This document shows, one piece after another, positions 50,932 through 58,677 of a stretch of DNA of 64,000 bases. Positions within the stretch are counted from its first letter, which is position 1, and every line of letters starts with the position of its first letter. Made by a program: the position numbers and the translations under genes. The notes under the pieces are model-generated. The model saw nothing but the letters and a program-made list of their open reading frames with translations, ran no database searches and was not told the origin of the DNA. Source of the DNA: an uncultured Candidatus Melainabacteria bacterium (lineage in GTDB: Bacteria; Cyanobacteriota; Vampirovibrionia; Gastranaerophilales; Gastranaerophilaceae); the NCBI GenBank assembly GCA_934700335.1, contig CAKUXM010000006.1:32491-96490 (forward strand), read 5' to 3'.

Positions 50932-52650
50932 TTAAACATCAAAGATGTCAATGAAATTAAATATCTTAGTTGAGAAGATACCTTTATCTGTAATCTTCAA
51001 TTCAGGAATTACAGGTAAAGCTAAAAATCCCATTGTCATAAATGGATCACCAACTGTGCAACCGATTTTTCTTGTTGCTTCATTCAATTCAGCTGATTTT
51101 TGAGTTACATAGTTAATATCTTTATCAGACATTAAACCTGCAACTGGTAAAGCTAATTTAGCAAGGATTTCGCCATTTCTTACAACAACTTTACCACCTT
51201 GTGATTTAACAAGTTCTCTTTGTGCAATCAACATATCTTCGTCATTCGTACCGATAATAATCATATTATGAGAATCATGTGCAACAGTTGACGCAATAGC
51301 ACCCTCTTTAATACCAAAGCCTTTTACGAAACCTTTACCAATATTACCTGTTGCTTTGTGTCTTTCAACAACGCATATTTTTAATACGTCGTTTTCGACG
51401 TCAGATACTGCTAAACCGTTTTCAACTTTTATGTTTACAACAGAGTCTTTAGTAATAAGTTGTTGAGGGATAATTTCGATTGCTCTAACTTTGTTGCCTT
51501 TTGCAGGAATTTGGAAACAGTCTTCTTCAATCCAACCAACGTTTACAGAACCACGAGTTTCTGGAACCTTGATATCTTCTAATGATTTAATAAGTTTGCC
51601 GTTTTCTGCGACAACTTCACCGTCTTTGATAACCATTTTAGGTTTAGTAACGTCTTCCATTGACTCAAATACGTTGAAATCTGCTCTGTAACCAGGAGCA
51701 ATAGCGCCTAAATCTTGTAATTTAAAGTATTCAGCAGTATTCAAACTTGCCATTTGAATAGCTTTGATTGGGTTAACGTTGTTATCGATTGCTCTTTGAA
51801 CCATACCGTTAATGTGTACATACAAATCTTCTGGGTGTCTGTCATCAGTAACGAAGATTAATTTTCTATCATTGTTGTGTTGTAAGATAGGCATTAAAGC
51901 ATCTAAGTCTTTTGCCGCTGTACCTTCACGAACCATGATGTACATACCTTGTCTCAATTTGTCTAAAGCTTGTTCTGGGTCTGTGCATTCGTGGTCTGAT
52001 GTAACTCCGCTTGCAATGTATGCGCAAAGTTCTTTACCAGTAACTTGTGGTGCGTGCCCGTCAACACGTTTGTTGTTTTGTAATGCTAAATCGATTTTAG
52101 CCATAATGTTTGCATCTCTACTTAAAACACCTGGTACGTTCATCATTTCTGCTAAACCTAGAACCCAATCTTTATCCATTAATAAAGATAAATCGTATGA
52201 GTTTAGTTCAAAACCAGAAGTTTCAAAAGATGTTGCAGGTACGCAAGAAGGAAGCATTGTGTAAACTCTCAAAGGTAAATTTTGAGAAGCTTCTCTCATA
52301 AAGCTAATACCGTGTAAACCTAATACATTTGAGATTTCGTGAGGGTCAGTTACAACAGTTGTTGTACCAGCTGGAACTACAACTTGTGCAAATCTGTGTG
52401 GTAACATCATTGAGCTTTCAATGTGTACGTGTCCGTCAATAAATCCAGGAGTTAAGTATGCACCTTTTAAGTCAATCTCTTTTTCGCCTTCGTAACCTTT
52501 GCCTACGCCGGCAATTCTGCCAGCCACGATTGCTACTTCAGAATCATAAATTTCTTCTGTTAGAACGTTTACAAGTTTTGCATTTTTGATTACTAAATCT
52601 GCTTTCTTTTCACCTAATGCAACTTCTATAAGTCTTTCTTTTTTTAACAT
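50932..52650 (-). CDS. ade: Adenine deaminase
   Basis: Amidohydrolase that converts adenine to hypoxanthine and ammonia (purine salvage). The metal-binding start GFIDGHVHIESSM is diagnostic for the Ade family, then TTTVVTDPHEISNVLG, VDGHAPQVTGKELCAYI and FVTDDRHPEDL. The C-terminal domain (VAHDSHNMIIIGTNDEDM) is complete. 572 aa is normal. yebC follows on the same strand after a repeat-bearing gap. Confidence 0.95.
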   Translation of the reverse strand: MLKKERLIEVALGEKKADLVIKNAKLVNVLTEEIYDSEVAIVAGRIAGVGKGYEGEKEIDLKGAYLTPGFIDGHVHIESSMMLPHRFAQVVVPAGTTTVVTDPHEISNVLGLHGISFMREASQNLPLRVYTMLPSCVPATSFETSGFELNSYDLSLLMDKDWVLGLAEMMNVPGVLSRDANIMAKIDLALQNNKRVDGHAPQVTGKELCAYIASGVTSDHECTDPEQALDKLRQGMYIMVREGTAAKDLDALMPILQHNNDRKLIFVTDDRHPEDLYVHINGMVQRAIDNNVNPIKAIQMASLNTAEYFKLQDLGAIAPGYRADFNVFESMEDVTKPKMVIKDGEVVAENGKLIKSLEDIKVPETRGSVNVGWIEEDCFQIPAKGNKVRAIEIIPQQLITKDSVVNIKVENGLAVSDVENDVLKICVVERHKATGNIGKGFVKGFGIKEGAIASTVAHDSHNMIIIGTNDEDMLIAQRELVKSQGGKVVVRNGEILAKLALPVAGLMSDKDINYVTQKSAELNEATRKIGCTVGDPFMTMGFLALPVIPELKITDKGIFSTKIFNFIDIFDV

Positions 52651-52768
52651 TTTTGTCCTTTCGTTTCTTGTTGTCGGCTTGGTAAAGCCAATCTACAATA
52701 TAAAATTGTTATTTGTCGTCAACTACCTTTGTTATTGCGAGGAGCAAAGCAACGTGTCCAATCTACGA
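52651..52768. repeat. Short intergenic stretch with repeat fragments
   Basis: Contains GTCGGCTTGGTAAAGCCAATC (related to the 48600 hairpin) and TTATTGCGAGGAGCAAAGCAA (related to the element at 11523). No gene. Confidence 0.5.
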
Positions 52769-53518
52769 CTAAATATCTAATTGTTCCATCAATTCATCAC
52801 TAATATCAAAGTTTGCATAAACATTTTGAACATCATCGTGTTCTTCAAGTTTGTCAATCAATAACATAATGTGTTTAGCAACTGTTGGGTCTGTGATTTC
52901 AATTTCGTTTTCTGGAATTCTTGTTAATTCTGCTGAAACGTGAGTAAAACCGGCATTTTCAAGACCTTCAACTACTGATTGGAAATCAGCAACAGATGTG
53001 ATAATTTTGTTATCTTCTTCATCTTCAATAAAATCTTCTGCGCCTAAATTTATTGCAGCATCAACGATTGAGTCCCAATTATCAGATTTTTCAAAAGTAA
53101 TTTGACCTACTTGTTTAAACATCCAGCCAACACAACCAGTTTCGCCTAAATTTCCATTAAATTTAGTAAAATAACTTCTGATATCACCAGCTGTACGGTT
53201 TCTGTTATCAGTCATTGCCTCAACAACAACGGCAACACCGCCTGCTGCATATCCTTCGTAAGTTAATTCTTCGTAGTTCTCAGCTGCTCCTGAACCAGAA
53301 CCTTTTTCGATAGCTCTTTTAATATTATCGTTTGGAAGACCTGCTGCTTTTGCTTTTTCAACGGCTGTTCTTAAACGAAAGTTTGCTTTTAAGTCTGGGC
53401 CACCTAATCTTGATGCTACGATAATTTCTCTAGAAAATTTTTGGAAAACTACCGCTCTTTGTGAATCTACTTTAGCTTTTTTATGCTTTGTTGTTGCCCA
53501 TTTTGAATGTCCACTCAT
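52769..53518 (-). CDS. yebC: YebC/PmpR-family protein
   Basis: Member of the YebC family (transcription regulators and, for some members, translation factors that help ribosomes at difficult sequences). MSGHSKWATTKHKKAKVD is the canonical start, then FSREIIVASRLGGPDLKANF, AAGLPNDNIKRAIEKGSG, YEGYAAGGVAVVVEAMTDN and NRTAGDIRSYFTK. The length of 249 aa is normal. RBS AGGAGAAATTTAT. Confidence 0.95.
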   Translation of the reverse strand: MSGHSKWATTKHKKAKVDSQRAVVFQKFSREIIVASRLGGPDLKANFRLRTAVEKAKAAGLPNDNIKRAIEKGSGSGAAENYEELTYEGYAAGGVAVVVEAMTDNRNRTAGDIRSYFTKFNGNLGETGCVGWMFKQVGQITFEKSDNWDSIVDAAINLGAEDFIEDEEDNKIITSVADFQSVVEGLENAGFTHVSAELTRIPENEIEITDPTVAKHIMLLIDKLEEHDDVQNVYANFDISDELMEQLDI

Positions 53519-53598
53519 ATAAATTTCTCCTAATTTAATATATCTTTTTCTAAATTATATCAAAAAAATTTTTTAATTATTAATTTTTCATTAACTTT

Positions 53599-53628
53599 TT
53601 GAAAATTATTATAAACATGGAGTATAAA
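53599..53628 (+). promoter_or_regulatory. Likely promoter of groES-groEL
   Basis: TTGAAA (53599-53604), 18 nt, TATAAA (53623-53628). I looked for the CIRCE operator (TTAGCACTC-N9-GAGTGCTAA) and did not find it in the 168-bp upstream region. Confidence 0.5.
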
Positions 53629-53686
53629 TAAATAGTAAACTTGAATTATAATTAGTAGGTAAAATAGAAAGTAGGAGGATTAATAA

Positions 53687-53977
53687 ATGAAAATTAGACC
53701 TTTAGGCGACAAAATCGTAATTAAAGTTATTGAAGATACAGAACAAACAACAGGTGGAATTTTTATTCCAGATAGCGCAAAAGAAAAACCACAAAAAGGT
53801 GAAGTAATTGCAGTAGGCGAAGGTAAAACTTTAGACAGCGGAGAAAAAGAACCAATGGCTGTAAAAGTTGGCGAAACTGTATTATACGCAAAATACGCTG
53901 GTACAGACATCAAAGTTGACCACGAAATGTTGAAAATCTTATCAATTAAAGATGTACTTGGTGTAATTGAAGGTTAA
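53687..53977 (+). CDS. groES: Co-chaperonin GroES
   Basis: Lid of the GroEL cage. MKIRPLGDKIVIKVI at the start, TTGGIFIPDSAKEKPQKGEVIAVG as the mobile-loop region, and VLYAKYAGTDIKVDHEMLKILS near the end. 96 aa is standard. RBS AGGAGGATTAATAA. groEL follows after 63 bp. Confidence 0.97.
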   Translation: MKIRPLGDKIVIKVIEDTEQTTGGIFIPDSAKEKPQKGEVIAVGEGKTLDSGEKEPMAVKVGETVLYAKYAGTDIKVDHEMLKILSIKDVLGVIEG

Positions 53978-54040
53978 TTAAAGCCAAAGGCTTAGAACGA
54001 ATTAAATTAAAATTAATATTAGTTAAGGAGAAAATAAATT

Positions 54041-55693
54041 ATGGCAAAGAAAATTGTTTTTCAAGAAGAAGCAAGAAATTCTTTATTAAAAGGTATAGAT
54101 GCAGTAGCAGATGCTGTTAAAGTTACACTTGGACCTAAAGGTAGAAATGTAATTTTAGAAAAGAAATTTGGCGCACCTCAAATTGTTAATGATGGTGTTA
54201 CAATCGCTAAAGAAATTGAATTAAAAGACGGTTTAGAAAATGCTGGTGCTCAATTATTAAAAGAAGTTTCATCAAAAACAAATGATGTAGCTGGTGATGG
54301 TACAACAACAGCTTCAGTTTTAGCTCAAGCAATCGTTAGAGAAGGTTTGAGAAACTTAACAGCCGGTGCTAATCCAATGAGCATTAAACGTGGTATTGAT
54401 AAAGCTGTAGAAGTTGCAGTTGAAAAAATTAAATCAATGTCAAAAGCTGTAAATACAAAAGAAGAAATTGCACAAGTTGCAGGTATTTCAGCTGGTAATA
54501 ATTCAGAAATTGGTGAATTAATTGCAGAAGCTATGGAAAAAGTTGGTAACGAAGGTGTTATCACAGTTGAAGAAAGTAAATCTTTCGGTACAAACTTAAA
54601 AGTTGTTGAAGGTATGCAATTTGATAAAGGTTATATTTCACCTTACTTCGTAACAGATGCAGAAAGAATGGAAGCTGTTTTAGAAGATGCTTACGTATTC
54701 TGTTGCAATAAAAAAATTAACTTAATCCAAGACTTAGTTCCATTACTAGAACAAGTTGCAAGAGACGGTAAATCATTATTGTTAATCGCTGAAGATATTG
54801 AAGGGGAAGCATTAGCAACATTAGTTGTTAACACAATGAGAAAAGTTATCAGAGCTGTTGCAGTTAAAGCTCCTGGATTTGGTGATAGAAGAAAAGCTAT
54901 GTTAGAAGATATTGCTATCTTAACAGGTGGTCAAATGTTCACTGAAGAACTTGGTATTAAAATGGAAAATGTAACAACTCAAATGTTAGGTCAAGCTAAA
55001 CGTGTTACAGTTACAAAAGACGAAACAACAATCGTTGTTGGTGATGAAACAAAATCAGCTGTTAAAGAAAGAATTTCTTTAATCAAGAAACAAATCGAAG
55101 CTTCAGATAGTGATTATGACAAAGAAAAATTACAAGAACGTATGGCTAAATTGTCAGGCGGTGTTGCAGTAATCGAAGTTGGTGCAGCAAGTGAAGTTGA
55201 ATTGAAAGAAAGAAAATTAAGAATTGAAGATGCTCTAAATGCAACAAGAGCTGCTAACGAAGAAGGTATTGTTCCTGGTGGTGGTGTTGCTTTATTAAGA
55301 GTTCAACAAGAATTAGAAAACAAATTAAATTCAACAGAATTTGATTCAGATGATGAAAAAATCGGTTATAGAATTTTAACAGCATCATTAGATATTCCTC
55401 TACGTTTAATCGCTGCTAACGCTGGTGCAAAATCAGATGTTGTAGTTGAAATGGTTAAATCAGAAGAAGGCGCATTTGGTTATGATGCAATGTCAAATGT
55501 TTATACTGATATGTTCAAAGCTGGTATTGTAGACCCTGCTAAAGTAACAAGAAGTGCATTAGTAAATGCTTCATCAGTAGGTTCAATGTTGTTAACAACA
55601 GAAGCTGCAGTAGTAGATGTTCCAGAAGAAAAACCAGCAATGCCAGATATGTCAGCAATGGCAGGCATGGGCGGTATGGGCGGCATGATGTAG
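54041..55693 (+). CDS. groEL: Chaperonin GroEL
   Basis: 60-kDa chaperonin forming the folding cage with GroES. VTLGPKGRNVILEKKFGAP and VNDGVTIAKEIEL, NDVAGDGTTTASVLAQAIV (ATP site), GFGDRRKAMLEDIAILTGG and the flexible GGMGGMM tail are all present. 550 aa is normal. RBS AAGGAGAAAATAAATT. The stop TAG opens a 20-bp word also found at the aspS stop. Confidence 0.98.
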   Translation: MAKKIVFQEEARNSLLKGIDAVADAVKVTLGPKGRNVILEKKFGAPQIVNDGVTIAKEIELKDGLENAGAQLLKEVSSKTNDVAGDGTTTASVLAQAIVREGLRNLTAGANPMSIKRGIDKAVEVAVEKIKSMSKAVNTKEEIAQVAGISAGNNSEIGELIAEAMEKVGNEGVITVEESKSFGTNLKVVEGMQFDKGYISPYFVTDAERMEAVLEDAYVFCCNKKINLIQDLVPLLEQVARDGKSLLLIAEDIEGEALATLVVNTMRKVIRAVAVKAPGFGDRRKAMLEDIAILTGGQMFTEELGIKMENVTTQMLGQAKRVTVTKDETTIVVGDETKSAVKERISLIKKQIEASDSDYDKEKLQERMAKLSGGVAVIEVGAASEVELKERKLRIEDALNATRAANEEGIVPGGGVALLRVQQELENKLNSTEFDSDDEKIGYRILTASLDIPLRLIAANAGAKSDVVVEMVKSEEGAFGYDAMSNVYTDMFKAGIVDPAKVTRSALVNASSVGSMLLTTEAAVVDVPEEKPAMPDMSAMAGMGGMGGMM

Positions 55694-55750
55694 CGCGAGT
55701 GAGCAGAGGCAATGCGCAAGCCGGTGTGAGCGGAACATCAACCGTTAATA
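55691..55750. repeat. Dispersed GC-richer repeat, copy 3
   Basis: From the groEL stop: TAGCGCGAGTGAGCAGAGGC, identical to the start of copy 2, then AGCCGGTGT (55719-55727). It is shorter than copies 1 and 2. Confidence 0.65.
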
Positions 55751-55753
55751 TTT

Positions 55754-55796
55754 AACAATAGAGGCGAAGCCGTTAGGCTTCGCCTCTATTGTTTTA
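55754..55796. terminator. Bidirectional terminator after groEL
   Basis: AACAATAGAGGCGAAGCC and GGCTTCGCCTCTATTGTT pair over 18 bp around GTTA. It is shared with the convergent XRE gene and belongs to the GAGGCGAAGCC terminator family. Confidence 0.85.
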
Positions 55797-55797
55797 T

Positions 55798-56016
55798 TTA
55801 AAATTTCAATAATTCATCTATTTTTAAACCAAATGCTTCAGCAATTTTTAAAAGAGTTAAATATTTTGGTTCTACAATACCTTTTTCAATACGACTTAAT
55901 GTTGAAGGTTCTAGACCATTTCTGTAGCATAAACTTTCAAGTGTAAGTTTATGCTTTTTACGTAAATTATAAATATGTTTTCCAAGTTTTAATAAATTTT
56001 CATTATTTTTTTGCAT
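55798..56016 (-). CDS. XRE-family helix-turn-helix regulator
   Basis: Small DNA-binding protein, 72 aa when started at ATG 56016. The helix-turn-helix is LGKHIYNLRKKHKLTLESLC, then NGLEPSTLSRIEKGIVEP and LLKIAEAFGLKIDELLKF. The longer frame begins at 56064; neither start has a Shine-Dalgarno, so a near-leaderless mRNA is likely. Two near-identical palindromes, TTGCA-N4-TGCAA, lie at 56011-56024 and 56051-56064, over and upstream of the start, and are plausible operators. Divergent gene at 56130 is the likely target. Confidence 0.8.
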   Translation of the reverse strand: MQKNNENLLKLGKHIYNLRKKHKLTLESLCYRNGLEPSTLSRIEKGIVEPKYLTLLKIAEAFGLKIDELLKF

Positions 56017-56065
56017 ACTTGCAATTTTACTGGTAATATCTTTATATATTTTGCATGCGTGCAAA
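56010..56065. promoter_or_regulatory. Two candidate operators (TTGCA-N4-TGCAA)
   Basis: TTTGCATACTTGCAAT (56010-56025) and TTTGCATGCGTGCAAA (56050-56065), exactly 40 bp apart centre to centre (about four helical turns). They sit between the XRE gene and the divergent gene, so both promoters could be controlled. One site covers the chosen ATG of the XRE gene. Confidence 0.55.
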
Positions 56066-56129
56066 TTTTTTAAAAACTAATCATTCGTTTAGTTCTTTAG
56101 TTATATTTATTAAATTAAAATTTATAATT

Positions 56130-56546
56130 ATGAAAAAATTTTTAATAATATTTTTAATACTAATTTCAGCACCTGTATTTGCGCATGAACATAACGAGGC
56201 ATCATATCAACATGCGTGGTGCAAACTTCATAATGGAATTGAAGAGTATGAAAACAAAGATTTTACACGTGTTGATTGTCTTACAAGTACAAATGCAGTA
56301 GAATTTGATTTTGCAAATAAATGGGCAGAAAGCATTGGACAAGCCCTTTATTATCAATATATGACAGGCAAAAAGGGAAAGGTTGTTTTAATTTTGGAAA
56401 ATCCACAAAGACAAATGTGCTATTTTAAAAGAGTAGAAAATTTATCAAAGATATACAATTTTGATGCAGAATATATAACAAAAGATATTCTTAATTTAAA
56501 AAATGGTAAATGTTCTAACTTACAGTGTAAATGTAATAGAAAATAG
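56130..56546 (+). CDS. 138-aa exported protein with nuclease-like core
   Basis: A signal peptide (MKKFLIIFLILISAPVFA) indicates export. The mature part has TRVDCLTSTNAVEFDFANKW and GQALYYQYMTGKKGKVVLIL, text I associate with small exported proteins of PD-(D/E)xK-like fold; nuclease activity is unproven. Three Cys words (CYFKRV, GKCSNLQCKC) follow. The upstream in-frame ATG at 56055 would add 25 residues over the operator, so I choose 56130. No SD is visible. Divergent from the XRE gene, with possible shared control. Confidence 0.7.
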   Translation: MKKFLIIFLILISAPVFAHEHNEASYQHAWCKLHNGIEEYENKDFTRVDCLTSTNAVEFDFANKWAESIGQALYYQYMTGKKGKVVLILENPQRQMCYFKRVENLSKIYNFDAEYITKDILNLKNGKCSNLQCKCNRK

Positions 56547-56552
56547 TATTTT

Positions 56553-56597
56553 GAAGAGCGAAACGATTTTTTAAATCGTTTCGCTCTTCTTTGTTTT
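56553..56597 (+). terminator. Terminator after the exported protein
   Basis: GAAGAGCGAAACGATTT and AAATCGTTTCGCTCTTC pair over 17 bp, then TTTGTTTT. Confidence 0.88.
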
Positions 56598-56637
56598 ATA
56601 TCTTTATGCTATTTTATTACTCGGTAAGTAGGTAAAA

Positions 56638-57483
56638 ATGGGATATCTTTTAATAGCAACAATATGTTTTTCATTATCTTTTGGTTTAATCAAGAGTCAA
56701 CTGACAACCCTTCCAACTGATTTTGTTGTTATGCTTAGGCTTTTTTTTGCTTTCATAATATTTTTACCTTTCATAAAAAACTTTAATCTAAAAACGCACG
56801 CTAAATCCTTTGTTATCGGCATAATTCAATTCGGCATAATGTATTTTTCATTTCTAAAAGCGTTTCAATTTTTACAAGGTAATGAAGTTGCGCTTCTTAC
56901 AACCTCAACACCAATATTTGTAGCAATTTGGGCTTCTCTATTTGGTGATAAATTTAAATTCGTTTATATCCTATGTATTTTAATGTCAGTTCTTGGTGCA
57001 GGTATTGTCGTTTGGCAAAACATTGAATTTTCTCAAATAGTAAAAGGTATTCTTTTAATGGAAACATCAAATTGCACCTTCGCTCTTGGTCAAGTTTTAT
57101 GGAAAAAATTTATACCAAATAATACAAAATCAGAAAATCTTATGGCAAGTGCATACTTCGGGGCATTTTTCTTCATTTTACCGTTTGTATTTCTAAACAA
57201 CGAATTATCAACAATCTCATTAACTCTCCCACAATTTTTATCAATTTTGTATCTTGGTGTCGTACCAACTGGTATTGGTTTTTACTTATGGAATAAAGGT
57301 TCAAAACTGGTAACTAGCTCAACACTGGCAATTATGAACAATTTAAAAATACCTTTTGGAGTTTTATTTTCTATCTTATTATTCAACGAAAAAATAAATC
57401 TTTTAAATTTCGCCATTGGTTCTTCAATAATCTTAATCGCAATCCTCATAATGCACGTGAGCACAAAATCACAAAAACGTTAA
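56638..57483 (+). CDS. EamA-family (DMT) transporter
   Basis: Drug/metabolite transporter with about ten membrane segments in two EamA repeats, 281 aa. Segments include YLLIATICFSLSFGLI, SFLKAFQFLQGNEVALL, LCILMSVLGAGIVVW and FAIGSSIILIAILIMHV. The family exports amino acids, metabolites or drugs; the substrate cannot be read from sequence. There is no strong RBS (GTAGGTAAAA). It ends about 5 bp before the -35 box of the next gene. Confidence 0.9.
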   Translation: MGYLLIATICFSLSFGLIKSQLTTLPTDFVVMLRLFFAFIIFLPFIKNFNLKTHAKSFVIGIIQFGIMYFSFLKAFQFLQGNEVALLTTSTPIFVAIWASLFGDKFKFVYILCILMSVLGAGIVVWQNIEFSQIVKGILLMETSNCTFALGQVLWKKFIPNNTKSENLMASAYFGAFFFILPFVFLNNELSTISLTLPQFLSILYLGVVPTGIGFYLWNKGSKLVTSSTLAIMNNLKIPFGVLFSILLFNEKINLLNFAIGSSIILIAILIMHVSTKSQKR

Positions 57484-57486
57484 AAC

Positions 57487-57515
57487 TTGACTTTAAAATT
57501 TTGACTTTGTAAAAT
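57487..57515 (+). promoter_or_regulatory. sigma70-type promoter of the DtxR-family gene
   Basis: TTGACT (57487-57492), exactly 17 nt, TAAAAT (57510-57515), 20 nt before the ATG. Confidence 0.6.
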
Positions 57516-57535
57516 AGTCTAAAGGATTTTTACAA

Positions 57536-57919
57536 ATGGAACAAAACAAAATTAGTGCAAGTCTTGAAGATTACATTGAATCAATTCATCAAATTTCTCA
57601 AGAAAAACAAGTCGTGAAAGCGATTGATTTATCAAAGAGATTAGAAGTTAAGCGTTCATCAGTTGCAGAAGCAATCAAAAATCTTCAAAAAAGAGAGCTC
57701 GTTACGTACGAAAATAACGAGATACTTTTAACTGAAAAAGGTCTAGAAATCGCAAAAGAAGTTATAACTAGACACACAACGTTATACAATTTCTTTGCAA
57801 AAATCTTAAATGTAGATTCTGAAGAAGCGCAACTTAATGCTTGCAGAGTTGAACACGTTATCACAGAAAACGCTTTTAAAAATTTATCAAAATTTGTAGA
57901 TGAAAATTTGAAGGATTAA
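57536..57919 (+). CDS. DtxR/MntR-family metal-dependent regulator
   Basis: Metal-responsive repressor of 127 aa. Winged helix: LEDYIESIHQIS, then VVKAIDLSKRLEVKRSSVAEAIKNL and LVTYENNEILLTEKG. Dimerisation and metal site: EVITRHTTLYNFFAKILNV, with AQLNACRVEHVI carrying Cys/Glu/His ligands. There is no FeoA/SH3 domain, so it is MntR-like in length. Iron or manganese is the likely ligand. The neighbouring EamA transporter may be unrelated. Confidence 0.9.
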   Translation: MEQNKISASLEDYIESIHQISQEKQVVKAIDLSKRLEVKRSSVAEAIKNLQKRELVTYENNEILLTEKGLEIAKEVITRHTTLYNFFAKILNVDSEEAQLNACRVEHVITENAFKNLSKFVDENLKD

Positions 57920-57930
57920 AATTATAATAA

Positions 57931-57968
57931 AAAGAGGGCTGAACGAATTGTCGTTCAGCCCTCTTTTT
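57931..57968. terminator. Bidirectional terminator
   Basis: AAAGAGGGCTGAACGA and TCGTTCAGCCCTCTTT pair around a short loop, then T. Serves the DtxR-family gene and the convergent min operon. Confidence 0.88.
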
Positions 57969-57981
57969 ATCTTTAAATTAT

Positions 57982-58674
57982 TTATTCTTGAGTTTTTTCT
58001 TTGTTTTCAGTCTCATCTGAATTTCCTTCAGCATCAACTTCAACTACTTCTTCTGAAACCTCGCTAACTTCAATAACATCAGGGATATTCAAGATAGCTT
58101 TTTTCTTTTTCTTTTTACGTTTTTTCTTTTTAGGTTCTTCTTCTGAGTCTGTAGTTTCATCTTCTGATTTTTTTTCTTCAGAAATTTCGTTTTCAGAGTC
58201 TGTTTCTTCTACTTCATCATCAGACTCTTCAGATTCTTCTTCGTCGTCATCATCAGAAGTTTCTTCATCATCTTCTTCTGAGTTATCTTCATCTTCTTCA
58301 GACTCTTCTAAAGCTTTTAATTTTTCTTCTAATTCTTTTTTAGCTTCGTCTTCTGCTTTTAAAGTTGCTTCAATCTCTTCTTCTTCTTTTGCTCTAATCA
58401 CAGGAATTGAAAGCATTAATGCAACAGATTCACCATCGTTTTCAAAGTTCAAATCCAATGCTTCTTTATCCATTTCTACGTATTTAGAAAGAAGGTCAAT
58501 TAATTCGCCTCTCATTCTTTCAAGTAAATATGGGTTTAAATTAGTTCTATCTTGCATTAAAACAAGTTTTAATCTATTTCTTGCAACATTTTTTGATTCA
58601 TCAGCTTCTTTTTGTTCAACGTTTGAAAAGAAGCCAACAATTTTATTATATAGTCCAGCGAAAATATCCTTCAT
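57982..58674 (-). CDS. minE: MinE with a long acidic C-terminal extension
   Basis: Topological factor that drives MinD oscillation. Residues 1-95 are a normal MinE: an amphipathic start (MKDIFAGLYNKIVGFF), the MinD-binding part (ARNRLKLVLMQDRT), the dimer part (RGELIDLLSKYVEMD) and strands. Residues 96-230 are unusual: a charged helix, an Asp/Glu/Ser-rich run (about 122-180), a basic block of eleven Lys/Arg (182-192, PKKKKRKKKKKK region), then another acidic tail. Typical MinE is about 90 aa. The gene lies 3 bp after minD. Text shows no frameshift, and the extension uses normal codons, so it is genuine. Confidence 0.9.
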   Translation of the reverse strand: MKDIFAGLYNKIVGFFSNVEQKEADESKNVARNRLKLVLMQDRTNLNPYLLERMRGELIDLLSKYVEMDKEALDLNFENDGESVALMLSIPVIRAKEEEEIEATLKAEDEAKKELEEKLKALEESEEDEDNSEEDDEETSDDDDEEESEESDDEVEETDSENEISEEKKSEDETTDSEEEPKKKKRKKKKKKAILNIPDVIEVSEVSEEVVEVDAEGNSDETENKEKTQE

Positions 58675-58677
58675 TCT

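Noticed and set aside
53600..53690. CIRCE operator before groES
   Set aside because: Neither half of the inverted repeat is present.
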